From NCBI GenBank assembly GCA_039105265.1, contig JAPFFF010000053.1:248001-312000 (forward strand): a stretch of DNA of 64,000 bases, given 5' to 3'. The notes beneath the pieces were generated by a model, which made no database searches, was not told the origin of the DNA, and was given only the letters and a program-made list of their open reading frames with translations. Position 1 is the stretch's first letter. Each line of letters begins with the position of its first letter. This DNA comes from Tritrichomonas musculus. Taxonomy: Eukaryota; Parabasalia; Tritrichomonadida; Tritrichomonadidae. Shown here in pieces: positions 1 through 11,300 of this stretch. A program made the position numbers and the translations under genes.

Positions 1-1979
1 AGTTTATCTTTGTTAGATAACGAACGCATCATTCTACTAACTGGAATAGATACCATATCACCAAAGAATACATCAGCTCCAATATCAGGTAGTTCGTCAG
101 TGAGCTTACCAGCAATGTCTTCTACAACATTTGTACCAACATCAGACACCTTGGTTACAGTATTTATTAATTCCCTACCCCCAGTTTGTGCTGCTTTAGA
201 TGCAAATGATAATGCTTTACCAGCAACACCTATACCAGTAGCACCTAATACACAACCAACAGCACCTAAAGCAATACCTATGTTAGCTTTCATATCTACC
301 TTATCCACTTCTTTTTGTAAATATTTTGTCTTCGCTGCTTGTTCTGCCATCTCTGAGTTCAATGTCTCTACATTGTTCTTTATATCTTTCACGTCATAAG
401 AAACCACATCAACAGTATTTGTAACCATGTTTAGATCTGATCGCATAGTCATAATGTTATCAGCTGTAATTATCTTCGAAGAAGTAATATTGAAGTCCGT
501 ATACAAAGTTGTGGCTGCATCTGGTCTTGGAGTAATCTCATAAAATTGTTGTTGAATAATGTACTTAAAAGCATTTGTTGTTGGATCCCAGTTAACTTCT
601 TCTATAGGATCCGTGTACTGTTGACGTAAATAGAGTTCGATATCTCTAGTCGCTATGTTAATGTTACTGCTGGACCAATAATAGTTAATTTTTTCAATAC
701 TATCTAATTCAGCAATCAAATCTATGTCGTACCCATAATGTTCGTTCTTATGTAGTTCATCCCATCTAAAAGTAAGCCTGTTACTCGCTCCATCAAGTGA
801 CATATCGTAAACAATTTTGTCTATACGGTTCAACAACGACTCTACCTCTTCTTTATTACTGTTTTGGATCTGTAATTGTAGCGGTAAATAATCGTATCCT
901 TCTTTAGTATATATCTCTACTGTTGAATCACATCTATCTATTTCTATGCTATGTGCAGAACCATTTGCCTCTGTACCATCTTTGAACAACAACTTTGTAG
1001 TGCCATTGGCGAACATCACTTTCATGAAATTTTCATTAGTATCATCCAACAACATCTTATTCCATTCACTACGTTTGCATCTGACATAGCATCCACTTGC
1101 TCCATAATTATTTTTGTTTACACGAAGATATTGCTTACTGCTCTCTATTTTCCCATTGCTACGTCCTTGCATGTTCTCTCCAACCCATTTTGTTCCATCC
1201 CATATTAGGCTCCATCTATTACCAAAACAGTGTTCAGTAAATGTAAAATTAAGGTTAATGGGTATTGTATAATCATTTGGAATTCGATATATCATCTTGT
1301 AGTAATCAACTGAGTCGACATTCACTGTAGTTACGACACTTGGTTTATAAAAGTAATGAACATCTGATTCATACAACTGAAGAGCATTACGCGCATCTAT
1401 TACATCACACTTGACTACAGGCTTCTTCGCAACCATCGAGTCTTGCTTTAGTAAGTACTGTATCGATAGCTCCCCATTCATGTATAATGAATATGGATTC
1501 ACACCGAGTCTAGTATCAAATGCTATAAAGAACTCAGGGCCGAATGTAGTCCAATGTGTGACCATACATTTAAGATCAGTACGACATGTAATACACGGAC
1601 CTTTTGCTTGATGATTTTCAACGTATGCAGTAAATTCTTTCACTAGATTGCCTTCATAATCGTATATCACTTCTTTCCTAAGTATGAATTTGAATACGAC
1701 AGTTACGTCAGGAGCAGCTATTATCTTATTTAGTACGTCATTTGACATATTAATTTTCAGGATGTTGTAGTTAGCCATCGACAGTGATTCATCTTTATAG
1801 GCTGTTATGTTCTCATTTTTGATTTCATATTCAGGATAACCTTCTACTTCTTCAAACCAGCTTCCTCCTTGTACATATCCATCCAAATCACTCAGCGTTA
1901 ATAATTCACTTCCTTTCCTAGTAGCATCTCCTACCTTAAATTGTATGTCTCCAATGAATTTTGTTGTCGTCTCGTCCAT
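1..1979 (-). CDS. Large Maverick protein, paralogue of the neighbouring 1749-residue protein (partial at window edge)
   Basis: The minus-strand reading frame is open from the ATG at 1979 to the window edge (about 659 residues visible) and starts 28 bp downstream of the end of the next large gene. It shares two landmark segments with that gene: a W-S-L-I-W-D-G-x-x-W-x-G block near residue 255, and a longer block near residue 500 containing the run SSKII-ADNIMTMR-DLN. A heptad-like stretch then leads into a hydrophobic Gly/Ala-rich segment near residue 560. These features suggest an extended, possibly membrane- or virion-associated protein, but the family is not one I can name. Function is unknown; a fibre-like or surface role is only a guess. 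Confidence 0.8.
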   Translation of the reverse strand, partial: MDETTTKFIGDIQFKVGDATRKGSELLTLSDLDGYVQGGSWFEEVEGYPEYEIKNENITAYKDESLSMANYNILKINMSNDVLNKIIAAPDVTVVFKFILRKEVIYDYEGNLVKEFTAYVENHQAKGPCITCRTDLKCMVTHWTTFGPEFFIAFDTRLGVNPYSLYMNGELSIQYLLKQDSMVAKKPVVKCDVIDARNALQLYESDVHYFYKPSVVTTVNVDSVDYYKMIYRIPNDYTIPINLNFTFTEHCFGNRWSLIWDGTKWVGENMQGRSNGKIESSKQYLRVNKNNYGASGCYVRCKRSEWNKMLLDDTNENFMKVMFANGTTKLLFKDGTEANGSAHSIEIDRCDSTVEIYTKEGYDYLPLQLQIQNSNKEEVESLLNRIDKIVYDMSLDGASNRLTFRWDELHKNEHYGYDIDLIAELDSIEKINYYWSSSNINIATRDIELYLRQQYTDPIEEVNWDPTTNAFKYIIQQQFYEITPRPDAATTLYTDFNITSSKIITADNIMTMRSDLNMVTNTVDVVSYDVKDIKNNVETLNSEMAEQAAKTKYLQKEVDKVDMKANIGIALGAVGCVLGATGIGVAGKALSFASKAAQTGGRELINTVTKVSDVGTNVVEDIAGKLTDELPDIGADVFFGDMVSIPVSRMMRSLSNKDK

Positions 1980-2006
1980 TTAAGTCCAAAAAAATAATTC
2001 TCTATT

Positions 2007-5000
2007 CTACTCTATATTTGCGCACTTCTTCTCTAATGTAGCAAGTCTTGTCTCAAGGGTATCAATATATGCATCCTTCTGGTCTATCATTTCCTTCACT
2101 TCTGCTTTAGTAATATAAGCAGTCATATCTATATCTTCTAATGGATGCTTATTATCGAGTTCTTTTATTTTCTCGCACATGAATGCTATTGTACCCTTTA
2201 AAGTATCGCGATATGTCTTTGCAATATTAATACATGTATCAAATGAAACCATCATCTTATCAGCATCCTTCATTGTTATTTCAAGTTCAGGTTCATCATC
2301 TGTTTCTTCATGATATGCCCATGCAAGAATCTTTTCTAATACATCTTCCTCTGCTAATGTTTCTGGGTTATCATTACGACGGAACCAACTTGGAATATTA
2401 AATAATCCTATTCTATTTGCTACATATGCTTCTGCTGCTACCCCTGCTATAGCTGCTGCATCACCAGGATGATGTCTAACAAACTGCCATTGACCATGTA
2501 AGAACCTTCTAGCAACATAACCTACTGCTCCCATAATAACCTGGGTAGTTGCACTTATAACACCATCTTGTTGGTACATTTCTATCACTCCATTTACAAT
2601 ATTAATTACATGTAGTCTTCTTCTATCTATTGTAGCAACTACATTTCCATTATATAGTACTTGTGTTATTTCTTCACCAGTTGTTTCATCTAATGTGTCA
2701 TTAAAAGCTAAAAGATTACCATGAGAATAAATATTATCCATTAGTTCTCCTCTTTGTTCATCACTCATTTGTTCTATCATTCTTGCTGTTATTGCTGGTG
2801 TTGTTCCTGGTACTGTCCAAGTATCTGTTGTGGCAACAAGGTCATAATGCTGATATCTAACTCCATTTGCATTGACTTCTATTTGTGAATTTATTCCAAC
2901 AAATCGTACTTGACCTCCACTAATATTTGCTGTTGTTGGAGCAGAATAATCAATAGTAGCAACAATTGGGTCAATAGTCTCTCCTCTATGATCAATAATA
3001 TTTATCCATGCCTCCATTGTTTGGTCATTCAAGTAAGGTTCTAAACCAATATCTCCATTTTGAACAAATGGTAAATTTAGTCTATCTTGCATCGATAATT
3101 GTTCAATATCTCTCGCTGTGTATGTTGTTCCATCCCATTCTATTGACCAATTATTATCAGTAGCTCTATGTATTCTATCTGTCATCTCAATATCAGCTGG
3201 CCTTATTAGAGTCCTTCGTTGAAATACATTATTATGGATAATGAGTTGGTCATTATAAAACAAATCATATACATTAAACCACTCTCTTCCATGATATTGG
3301 ATACGTAAGATATCAGGATGATTAGCAACTAATGCATTTCGTTCTTCTCTTGTCAAATCAGCTATGTCTTCTAAGGTATACTGAGTTCCAGCAATATCAA
3401 TAACAGGAACTTGATTCCTAAGTGCAATCGTAGTTGATGCCGTATTTGTCATTGTAGTCTGTGGTACAGTTATATCTGTTCGAATCTCATCTGTTTCATC
3501 TGTAACAACTTGTGGCTGAACTTCTCTATGAGTTCTCACTAATGATTGTTCAGTGGTTGTGATAGTATTAGTTGCATTATCAGTATCATTATCAGTTATT
3601 GTAATCGAGGATGAATTAATATTTAATGTTTCAGTTCCATTCGTATCTGGTCTATTTCTAAAGAAATTTAATACATTCGAACCAAGTGTAGCAATAGCAT
3701 TTCCTAACTGAGTTAATGCATGTGTTGTAGATAGAACAACCTGTGTTGCTGAGAATGTTGATATAGCTCCAGCCACGGGTATTTGAACAGTTGTTGTAGT
3801 TGGCAAAAATCTTTCCATAGTCATCTTATCAGCCTTCAAATCAACATTCACCAAAAACTTACCTTGAAAGCCACTACCTCCATCACCTGGATAACCTCCA
3901 CCTCCACCTCCACCTCCATTACCTCCTGGCCCAGGGAAAGGTGTTGTTTGATATGTATTAATATTTACTGAGTTATTGGACATATTTAATGTTGAGAGTA
4001 CCCCTGCAATCGATACTACTGAAGCTAGAATATTTAAAATCGTATTTGCAACTGATATACCTTGTTTAATACTATCAGTATATTCATTATACATGGCTTG
4101 AATTCTCATTTGCTCAGCTAGATTATCAACTGTCTGTTTCAATAAAGCATAATCATATTGCAATATGTCAGTAATTCCTCCAACAACATTTAAGTCTCTT
4201 CTCATCGTCATGATATTATCAGCCCATATAATCTTTGATGAATAAATATTTAAATCTGTTGATATAGTTGAACAGTTTCTTGGATCTGGCTCTACTTCAT
4301 AAAATTGTTCTTGTAAGATTATGTTAAATGGATTAACTTTTACATCAAATTCAAATAATTCTTTTTCCATGTATATTCGAATGCTCTTATGGTTAAATCC
4401 TTCAATGATTTTTATCGAATGTCTTTTTTCTCGCTGATAATTAAATGATTCTAGACAAGGATTTGATCCATAAGTGTGCATGACTCCAGAATTAATACAG
4501 TGTTCAGGATGACAATCCCATTTTAATTCTGTTATGTTTCCATTAATATTTAAATCTGCATAAACATATAATCCGTCTTCTTCTTTTAATCCGCTTGGTG
4601 CATCAACATACATTCTAGCTTGTTCATATTTATTTCCATCTTGTGTGAATGTACCTGAACTGCTAGGATCAAAAACTGCAGTTGTTCCTACGTTTAATAT
4701 GGTTCCATCTTTCTTAACAACTCTCCAATTTGTAAGATAGTCTTTTAGTATGTGAGCATAATTATCATCATCTGTTAAATCTTCTTTTATTGTTCCTTTT
4801 ATCCATTTCCCAATTAGTTCGTTCTTTTTAATTATTATTGCTGGAGCTCCGCTATTATTATTCATGTATGATATTTTTGCTGTAAACACATTTTGACAGT
4901 TATTTCCTGTCCAATTTTTCCCATCCCATATTAATTCCCAAGTGTGCCTAAATAAATAGTCCTTGAACCTAAATACCATATTCAATGATAAATCATAATC

Positions 5001-7256
5001 TTTATCTATATCCCATCTCATACAATAATAATTAGATTCTTCATATACTTTTGATGGTCTATATAAATATAATTGATCTGATTCTTTTAATGTAAAATAT
5101 TTAGAGTCAGTAGAAGGAGTTGATATCTCATTATTCATAACCTTGTAGTCTACTACTTTTGCATTATATTCTTGTCTAAATATTTCTAATAGTTCATAAT
5201 CAATATCAATATCTATCTTATTTCCATCAGGGTCTACTATGGCATCTTCTGCTAATGTACGAGCATAAGCAATAGGAACTGGGTCATTACCCGATAATTT
5301 GATCATAATATATTCAAATCCATTAAAGAGTTTTTCAGCGATTGGACATATTACATACAAAACTGCAAGAGCTCCGATAGAAACTGCTGCACCACCCAAG
5401 ACGAAAGCTATTATTGTAATCCTCAACATATGTGGACAATTTTCCCAATATGTTCCTCTACCATCATTATCTTCACCTGTAAAGAATAAATATGTATCAT
5501 TACCAAACTTCTTAACTCCATTCCATAAAGCTATAAATGGTCTTTTAATTAACTTCCAAGCGTTTCCCCAGAATACTTCCCATGATGTACATGCTACATT
5601 AACTTCTTTATATCCTTTCTTCTTCAACTCATCAACTGTTTTAGTAGTTGGTGTGATTTCCTTAAAACCCTCTAGCATTTCTTCAAAGTCAGGGTCTATT
5701 TCACCAACAAAATTTTCTATTTCACTATCATAGTTAGTTACTTTAAATACTATATTTTCTTCTTTTATCTCCCCTGTAAGTGCGTCTTTTACGTTTCGAT
5801 ACCCTTCAAACACAATACATTTAAAATGAGACCAGAGAAAATAATATATATTATATAATGTTTTCAGGGTTTGAATAAAGGCGTAATCGATTGTTTTATA
5901 GGTTAATTTAAAAGACATCTTAGCAAGATATAGAGTAGTCGAAATTATATTATACAATAAGCCTTTTATCCATCCAATTGTCTTTTTACTATATAACCAA
6001 TACTTAGATACATTGATTGTGAGTTCTTCAGGGGCATTATTAACTGGAATCTTATTTGTTATCAAATTCTTTAATTCATCAGTAGTGGGAATTTCATAAA
6101 CCATATCATCTTGGTTAACTAACTCATTTGGTGGCTCAGTTGGAGTAGGTGTAGGCGTAGGCGTAGGTTCAGGTGTAGGCGTAGGTTCAGGTGTAGGAGT
6201 AGGAGTTGTTTCATCAATTTCTATTTTAACCTCATGTATTTCAGGTTCACCAGTTGTTTTATTAATTAAGCACATAGAAGTATTCCCACCTGTTAAGTTC
6301 AAGAGGGTCTCATAAGATATAGTTTGATCATTTAACGCATCTATCCATTTAGTAATATTAGCAGCTGTTGTATTTGTTTTATTAACAAAGTCTTTCATGT
6401 TAGTTATGTTAGTCTCATTGACATCATAGGTAGTTTCATTAGTAGTTTCATTAACCTTTTCATCAACATATTTAACAGGTTCTACCTCAGTAAAATTAAC
6501 AGTATTATTTGCTATCCATTTAGATATATTTTCATTACTTGTACTTATATCTTGTATTATAGCGTCCATACTTTCTGGTTTCTTGTCCTCCGTTTCATAA
6601 GTTAAGGCTTGAGTAGTTTTATCTACATGTTCAACAATTATTTTTAAATCAGATAGTTTAGACCAATCAATACTAGGTGCAATTGCATTATTTACATCAT
6701 CTATATTTTTAATCATTAAGTTCATTACATTTAGCATACCTTGATGATTCTGTGTAAGTGCTTCTATTAGTTTCTTGTGTGTACTAACATCATATGATTC
6801 TGTTATTATTTCTTTATCATTTACCTCACCTGTAAAATAGTTTAATGTAGCACCAGGTGCAATACCAGAATCTACGTCATCCTTCATTTTAGCTAGAAAG
6901 GTATGTAAATTAGTAGCACTATCTCGTAGTCTTTCATAGAGCTTATTGAAGCTTGCACAATATTGTATTTTTGGTGTCAGTGTACCGTCAGTATTCCATG
7001 TATAAATACCTTTCCCTGCCATAAGATTAAGCGCACCAAAGTTTTCGAATCCATTTTTTTCGAAATAATCACCAACTATTTTTTCATCTATTTCAGCTTT
7101 GTTGTAGATACAATTAAATTGCACCATTTCGCCAGGTTCAATAGTGTTTTCAATGTTTAGTCGTTTACCATCTTCTTCATCAATAGTGATTTCTATATCA
7201 TTTGATTTGAGTTTATATGCTTCCTTGCTCTTTGCAGAATACAGTGCCAAAGACAT
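2007..7256 (-). CDS. Very large Maverick protein with Pro-Thr linker, hydrophobic segment, Gly-rich tract and coiled-coil tail
   Basis: A 1749-residue minus-strand gene. The ATG at 7256 is chosen because the longer frame begins with TTG and would overlap the divergent gene at 7275. Parts in order (approximate residues): helical region 60-330; Pro-Thr-rich linker 350-375; a hydrophobic, membrane-like segment 608-636; the W-E-L-I-W-D-G block near 770; the SSKII-ADNIMTMR-DLN block near 1010; coiled coil then hydrophobic stretch 1030-1085; a Gly-rich tract near 1110; three imperfect modules with a G-T-x-Y-T-x-x-D-I-x-x-L-like signature between 1290 and 1520; and a C-terminal coiled coil. It is paralogous in its middle to the gene at 1-1979. 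No enzymatic motif is seen. A structural or surface role is inferred from size and architecture only. Confidence 0.85.
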   Translation of the reverse strand: MSLALYSAKSKEAYKLKSNDIEITIDEEDGKRLNIENTIEPGEMVQFNCIYNKAEIDEKIVGDYFEKNGFENFGALNLMAGKGIYTWNTDGTLTPKIQYCASFNKLYERLRDSATNLHTFLAKMKDDVDSGIAPGATLNYFTGEVNDKEIITESYDVSTHKKLIEALTQNHQGMLNVMNLMIKNIDDVNNAIAPSIDWSKLSDLKIIVEHVDKTTQALTYETEDKKPESMDAIIQDISTSNENISKWIANNTVNFTEVEPVKYVDEKVNETTNETTYDVNETNITNMKDFVNKTNTTAANITKWIDALNDQTISYETLLNLTGGNTSMCLINKTTGEPEIHEVKIEIDETTPTPTPEPTPTPEPTPTPTPTPTEPPNELVNQDDMVYEIPTTDELKNLITNKIPVNNAPEELTINVSKYWLYSKKTIGWIKGLLYNIISTTLYLAKMSFKLTYKTIDYAFIQTLKTLYNIYYFLWSHFKCIVFEGYRNVKDALTGEIKEENIVFKVTNYDSEIENFVGEIDPDFEEMLEGFKEITPTTKTVDELKKKGYKEVNVACTSWEVFWGNAWKLIKRPFIALWNGVKKFGNDTYLFFTGEDNDGRGTYWENCPHMLRITIIAFVLGGAAVSIGALAVLYVICPIAEKLFNGFEYIMIKLSGNDPVPIAYARTLAEDAIVDPDGNKIDIDIDYELLEIFRQEYNAKVVDYKVMNNEISTPSTDSKYFTLKESDQLYLYRPSKVYEESNYYCMRWDIDKDYDLSLNMVFRFKDYLFRHTWELIWDGKNWTGNNCQNVFTAKISYMNNNSGAPAIIIKKNELIGKWIKGTIKEDLTDDDNYAHILKDYLTNWRVVKKDGTILNVGTTAVFDPSSSGTFTQDGNKYEQARMYVDAPSGLKEEDGLYVYADLNINGNITELKWDCHPEHCINSGVMHTYGSNPCLESFNYQREKRHSIKIIEGFNHKSIRIYMEKELFEFDVKVNPFNIILQEQFYEVEPDPRNCSTISTDLNIYSSKIIWADNIMTMRRDLNVVGGITDILQYDYALLKQTVDNLAEQMRIQAMYNEYTDSIKQGISVANTILNILASVVSIAGVLSTLNMSNNSVNINTYQTTPFPGPGGNGGGGGGGGYPGDGGSGFQGKFLVNVDLKADKMTMERFLPTTTTVQIPVAGAISTFSATQVVLSTTHALTQLGNAIATLGSNVLNFFRNRPDTNGTETLNINSSSITITDNDTDNATNTITTTEQSLVRTHREVQPQVVTDETDEIRTDITVPQTTMTNTASTTIALRNQVPVIDIAGTQYTLEDIADLTREERNALVANHPDILRIQYHGREWFNVYDLFYNDQLIIHNNVFQRRTLIRPADIEMTDRIHRATDNNWSIEWDGTTYTARDIEQLSMQDRLNLPFVQNGDIGLEPYLNDQTMEAWINIIDHRGETIDPIVATIDYSAPTTANISGGQVRFVGINSQIEVNANGVRYQHYDLVATTDTWTVPGTTPAITARMIEQMSDEQRGELMDNIYSHGNLLAFNDTLDETTGEEITQVLYNGNVVATIDRRRLHVINIVNGVIEMYQQDGVISATTQVIMGAVGYVARRFLHGQWQFVRHHPGDAAAIAGVAAEAYVANRIGLFNIPSWFRRNDNPETLAEEDVLEKILAWAYHEETDDEPELEITMKDADKMMVSFDTCINIAKTYRDTLKGTIAFMCEKIKELDNKHPLEDIDMTAYITKAEVKEMIDQKDAYIDTLETRLATLEKKCANIE

Positions 7257-7274
7257 TTTATCAGAAATTAAATT

Positions 7275-8006
7275 ATGTTGTATAGTGTTCAGAGTCAACC
7301 AGGTAATTACAATACGGTAAGACTTAATATTGATATCCCATGGAAATGTCCATACGTGAAGTACTATGTTTCATCTATTAATACCAAAGCCAACATATTA
7401 ATGACAACTGCGGAAGATTATTTAATATTTACTACATCAAAGAGTGAGGTACGAATTGATTTTGAGGAGATGTATACCTATTCATTTGGATATCTAGTCA
7501 AATTTCTAAATTCTCGTCAGACTACTATCACCTTCAAGAATATCAATAACAGAACCATATCATTAACACCTACTGAAAATATTACATTCAAGGAAGGAAG
7601 TCATAGAGCAAAATTGATTACTGGTTTGTTCAACTGCAAGGAATTTGATGTAAAAGCTAATGAAGAAAAAAATGTACCTGATCTACCTATACTTGATTTT
7701 GCCAATAAGTTGTATTTAGTTTCATTACAGGGGGTAGCAACTCATTCATCAATTGGAGACCAAGAATATACCCCAAGCATCCTAGCAAACATTGACACAA
7801 TGATAATGGATCAAGAGGCAATGATAGTTAACTATGACATGACTAAGCCAATAAAAATAAAAGTTAATACGGATTCATTAAAATATTTGGAAATGAGATT
7901 AGTTGATTTCATGTTTCAACCAGTAATATTAAAATCTCCTCTCTTCATTACCTTAAAAATAAAACCAAGCCAAGAGGCTGATATATATGACATCCTTACT
8001 AAATGA
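7275..8006 (+). CDS. Candidate minor capsid (penton-like) protein of the Maverick
   Basis: A 243-residue protein with many short beta-rich segments, no transmembrane helix and no catalytic motif. Its start is only 18 bp from the divergent start of the large protein at 7256, so the two probably share a very compact promoter. Its 3' end overlaps the end of the convergent gene 7999-8322 by 8 bp. Polintons usually encode a single-jelly-roll minor capsid protein of about this size, and the predicted beta-rich character fits. The assignment rests on size, composition and context, not on a recognised motif. It could also be another structural protein. Confidence 0.45.
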   Translation: MLYSVQSQPGNYNTVRLNIDIPWKCPYVKYYVSSINTKANILMTTAEDYLIFTTSKSEVRIDFEEMYTYSFGYLVKFLNSRQTTITFKNINNRTISLTPTENITFKEGSHRAKLITGLFNCKEFDVKANEEKNVPDLPILDFANKLYLVSLQGVATHSSIGDQEYTPSILANIDTMIMDQEAMIVNYDMTKPIKIKVNTDSLKYLEMRLVDFMFQPVILKSPLFITLKIKPSQEADIYDILTK

Positions 8007-8322
8007 TAGCTCTGGGACAATGATATTGGATATAAGTCCTAATAATATATATCATTTCATTCACATTCCCAACAAAGTACTCATTACCTATAAATGCTGT
8101 TCCATCTCTTGTTGTTGCTCTCTTATAATTTTCTTCAAATATTGTTATTAATTCTTTTTCCACTTTTACTGAATCACTTACTGCTTCAATTATATATACT
8201 TCGCTGTCTTTTGGATATTGTCCCATTCTTGTTGCAATCTTATTTGTTCTACCAATTTTGTATACAGGTTGATTAGAATAAGAAAATTCCCTTTCACGAA
8301 TCAAATATATGTATTCTACCAT
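7999..8322 (-). CDS. T5orf172/GIY-YIG-like domain protein
   Basis: A 107-residue protein. The N-terminal pattern Y-I-Y-L-I-R (residues 4-9) followed by V-Y-K-I-G-R-T (20-26) is the signature of the T5orf172/MUG113 branch of the GIY-YIG nuclease superfamily, common in giant viruses and phages. The rest, with a conserved-looking basic helix (A-T-R-M near 30) and a K-x-E-K-E-L-I-T-I-F-E stretch, matches the fold's length. It is a free-standing domain between the candidate minor capsid gene and the DNA polymerase. A DNA-cleaving or homing-type role is known for relatives. Activity here is inferred. Confidence 0.75.
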   Translation of the reverse strand: MVEYIYLIREREFSYSNQPVYKIGRTNKIATRMGQYPKDSEVYIIEAVSDSVKVEKELITIFEENYKRATTRDGTAFIGNEYFVGNVNEMIYIIRTYIQYHCPRAII

Positions 8323-8377
8323 TTTAGGGTTAATAAATATTTAGCGTGATATTTTTTTATTTCTTATTTACACTTAA

Positions 8378-11300
8378 ATGACATACCTCTTTGATATATC
8401 AGTTGACCTCTATTCGACTGCAAGAACGGAAGCAAGAAAAGAGTATAAGCAAAGGGTGAAAGACGTAAGAGACAAACGAAAGTTCAAGAAATATTTGAAA
8501 GAATTCATGACCAAGGCTAAGAAAGAAATATCATTTGACATAGATATAGGTGATGATGAAGATAAGAGACTTGCTTTCACTGAAACATTAAGACAATTAC
8601 ACAAAGAGAATAAGAAGAATATAGTAGTAAAAAGCGAATCATTAGGTGGTGAGGAATACAAATGGTTTACACTTTCCAAGGCACGAAGATTAGATTCAAC
8701 AATAGGACATATATCAGGGACAATAGACTTGAATGATGACTGTTCAGACAATAATCCTTGGGTTGGCAATGTATTCATCCCTGCAAAATACCAGTTGCTC
8801 TTCATTAAAAATAGAAAGAGAGGCAAGCAAACATCATTCACTATTAATAAAGAAGATAATAAAGGTAAGTTGTATGAAGAAGAAGTTGAAGTCGACGAAG
8901 ATTATCGCGATAATCCAGAAGGTGGATTCTTCCCTTATATTAATCTTTCTGATTTAGACTTATCACAGTACCAAATATTCAAGACAGTTGATAAGAAGAA
9001 CTATAAAGACAATTGTTTGGTATATGCTTGCATTCAGTCTGGAGTATTCACTGATGAGGAAATTAATTATTTACGCTTTATGGTCAAGACTAGGTTAATC
9101 CCCAATAACTTGATATACGATATAGCCAAGCAGTTTAAATGCCATTTTGTTGTAAGAAGGATTAATGAGGGAAAAGATGTAGTAAACCAACAAGAAATAA
9201 AAATAGATACAAGAAAGAGACCATGGGCCAAAGAGTTTGACCGAATTGTTGACTTATTACTGTACAAGAACCATTACATGATATATAAACCCCTAAATGG
9301 TGTTAAACCTATGGCAATATTTCGCAAGCTATTTAAAGAAGGAAAGTTCAGAGAAATAAAGTCCTGTGAAATGAATATCTTAGCAACGAATGAATACAAC
9401 TCTCACTTAGCGGATTATACAGACCTTGAATATGATCCTGAATTGTGCTGTAAACTAATAGATTCATCAGAGACGAAAAAGGAGAGAGAGTGGAGTAGGA
9501 TTTATTATTCTGATTTTGAAACTAATACCACTGTATCACCCCATATGCCTTATCTAAATATTACTGTGTACAGGACCAAAGAGTTAATTCATAAAATGAT
9601 ATTTGATGGAACCAATATCGCTGACAGATTACTAAAGTCATTGGAGAACAATTCTCTCATTTACTTCCATAACCTTAAATATGATGCTTGTTTCTTTATA
9701 AATACTCCTGGATGGGATGTACAAATAACAGAGAGAAGTGGAACGATTCTGCAAATAGTCATGACAAAGTATAAACCTAACAAGAGATTAACTTTCCGCA
9801 ATAGCTACTCTATCATCCCTGCTGCATTAGCTTCATTTGGTAAGATGTTTCAGTTACCAGTTCATAAAGAGGTAATGGCCTATAAAATATATACTGAAAG
9901 GAACATAAATAGGAAAACTGTCTCTGCGCTTGAATTTCAACTACAGTATTACTTAGAGAACCAAGACAAGAAACCATTGACACAGATAAAACAAGACTGG
10001 AAGCAATTAATAGATAATGCAAAAGCTTGTGGTGCATATGTTGGAGGAGCTATTGATATTATGAAGTATGCTATCTATTATTGCAAACTGGATTGCATAG
10101 TATTGATGAAGGGAGTAGAGAAATTTAATAGAGATCTGGTAGAAGTATTTAAGCAGACGAAGACAAAGATGCTTGATGTCCATAACTTTATATCCATTAG
10201 CTCTATTGGCTACTATTATGCATATAAATTTGGTTGCTTTGATGGGTGTTATCAACTTAGTGGTAAACCACAAAACTTCATTCAGAGATGCGTTAGTGGA
10301 GGTAGAACAATGACAGCTAATAATGAAAAGCAATATATAGAGGAAAGGATACAAGATTTTGATGCAGTCAGTTTATATCCTAGTGCAATGAGTATTATGT
10401 CTGGTGTACCTAAAGGAGTGCCAGAAGTAATTCGCCTGGAGGCCTCAGGTACTAATCGTGCGGGCCCATCGGATATGTTTACGAAAGAATTATTAGATTT
10501 TGATCAGTTCTTCATTGAAATCAATATCAAGAAGATCAAGTGCAAGGCTGACAAACCATATAAATTTGGTCAAATATTTAGTAGGAACGATCAAGGGTCA
10601 AAAATATTTAACAACAATCCTATCAACAATTATTACATAGACAAGAGAGCTTTTATGGACTTGATGGAGTTTTATGATTTCGATTATGAGTTTATTAGAG
10701 GATATTACTTTGACAAAGGATTCAACAACAAGATTAATGTATTTATAGAGAAATTGTTCAATCTAAGAAGGAGATACCAAGATGCTAACAATCCATTGCA
10801 ACAAACCATTAAACTACTTCTTAATTCCATTTACGGAAAATCTATCCTAAAGGCAACAACAACTGAAACTAAATGTATACCAAAAGATAAAGCCATTAAA
10901 TATATATGGAAGAACTATAATTACATAACAGAGGTGATAGAGAACAAGTCAATTGATAATGTATATGTTAAGAAGGTTAAACCAATAAACAGTCATTTTA
11001 ATTTACCTCATTTTGGTGCTAGTGTCTTGTCATGGAGCAAACATTTAATGAATAGGGTAATGAGTACAGCTGAGCAAAATGGAATAGACATCTACTATAC
11101 AGATACAGATAGTGTACACGTTAGAGAAATAGATGTACCAAGGATAGCTGAGGTGTTCAAGAAAAAATATGGGAAGGAGTTGATTGGTAAGAAGATGACA
11201 CAGTTTCATTGTGACTTTGATTCGTTTAATGGTGCTGTCGGTAGTGTTCATTCAAGGAAATTAATAGCATTAGGAAAGAAAAGTTACTTAGATATCCTCG

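Noticed and set aside
10-399. 129-codon plus-strand frame at the window start
   Set aside because: Antisense of the partial large protein, which shares conserved blocks with its paralogue.
5299-5733. 144-codon plus-strand frame opposite the large Maverick protein
   Set aside because: Antisense to a membrane-like and helical coding region; no start context or recognisable domain.
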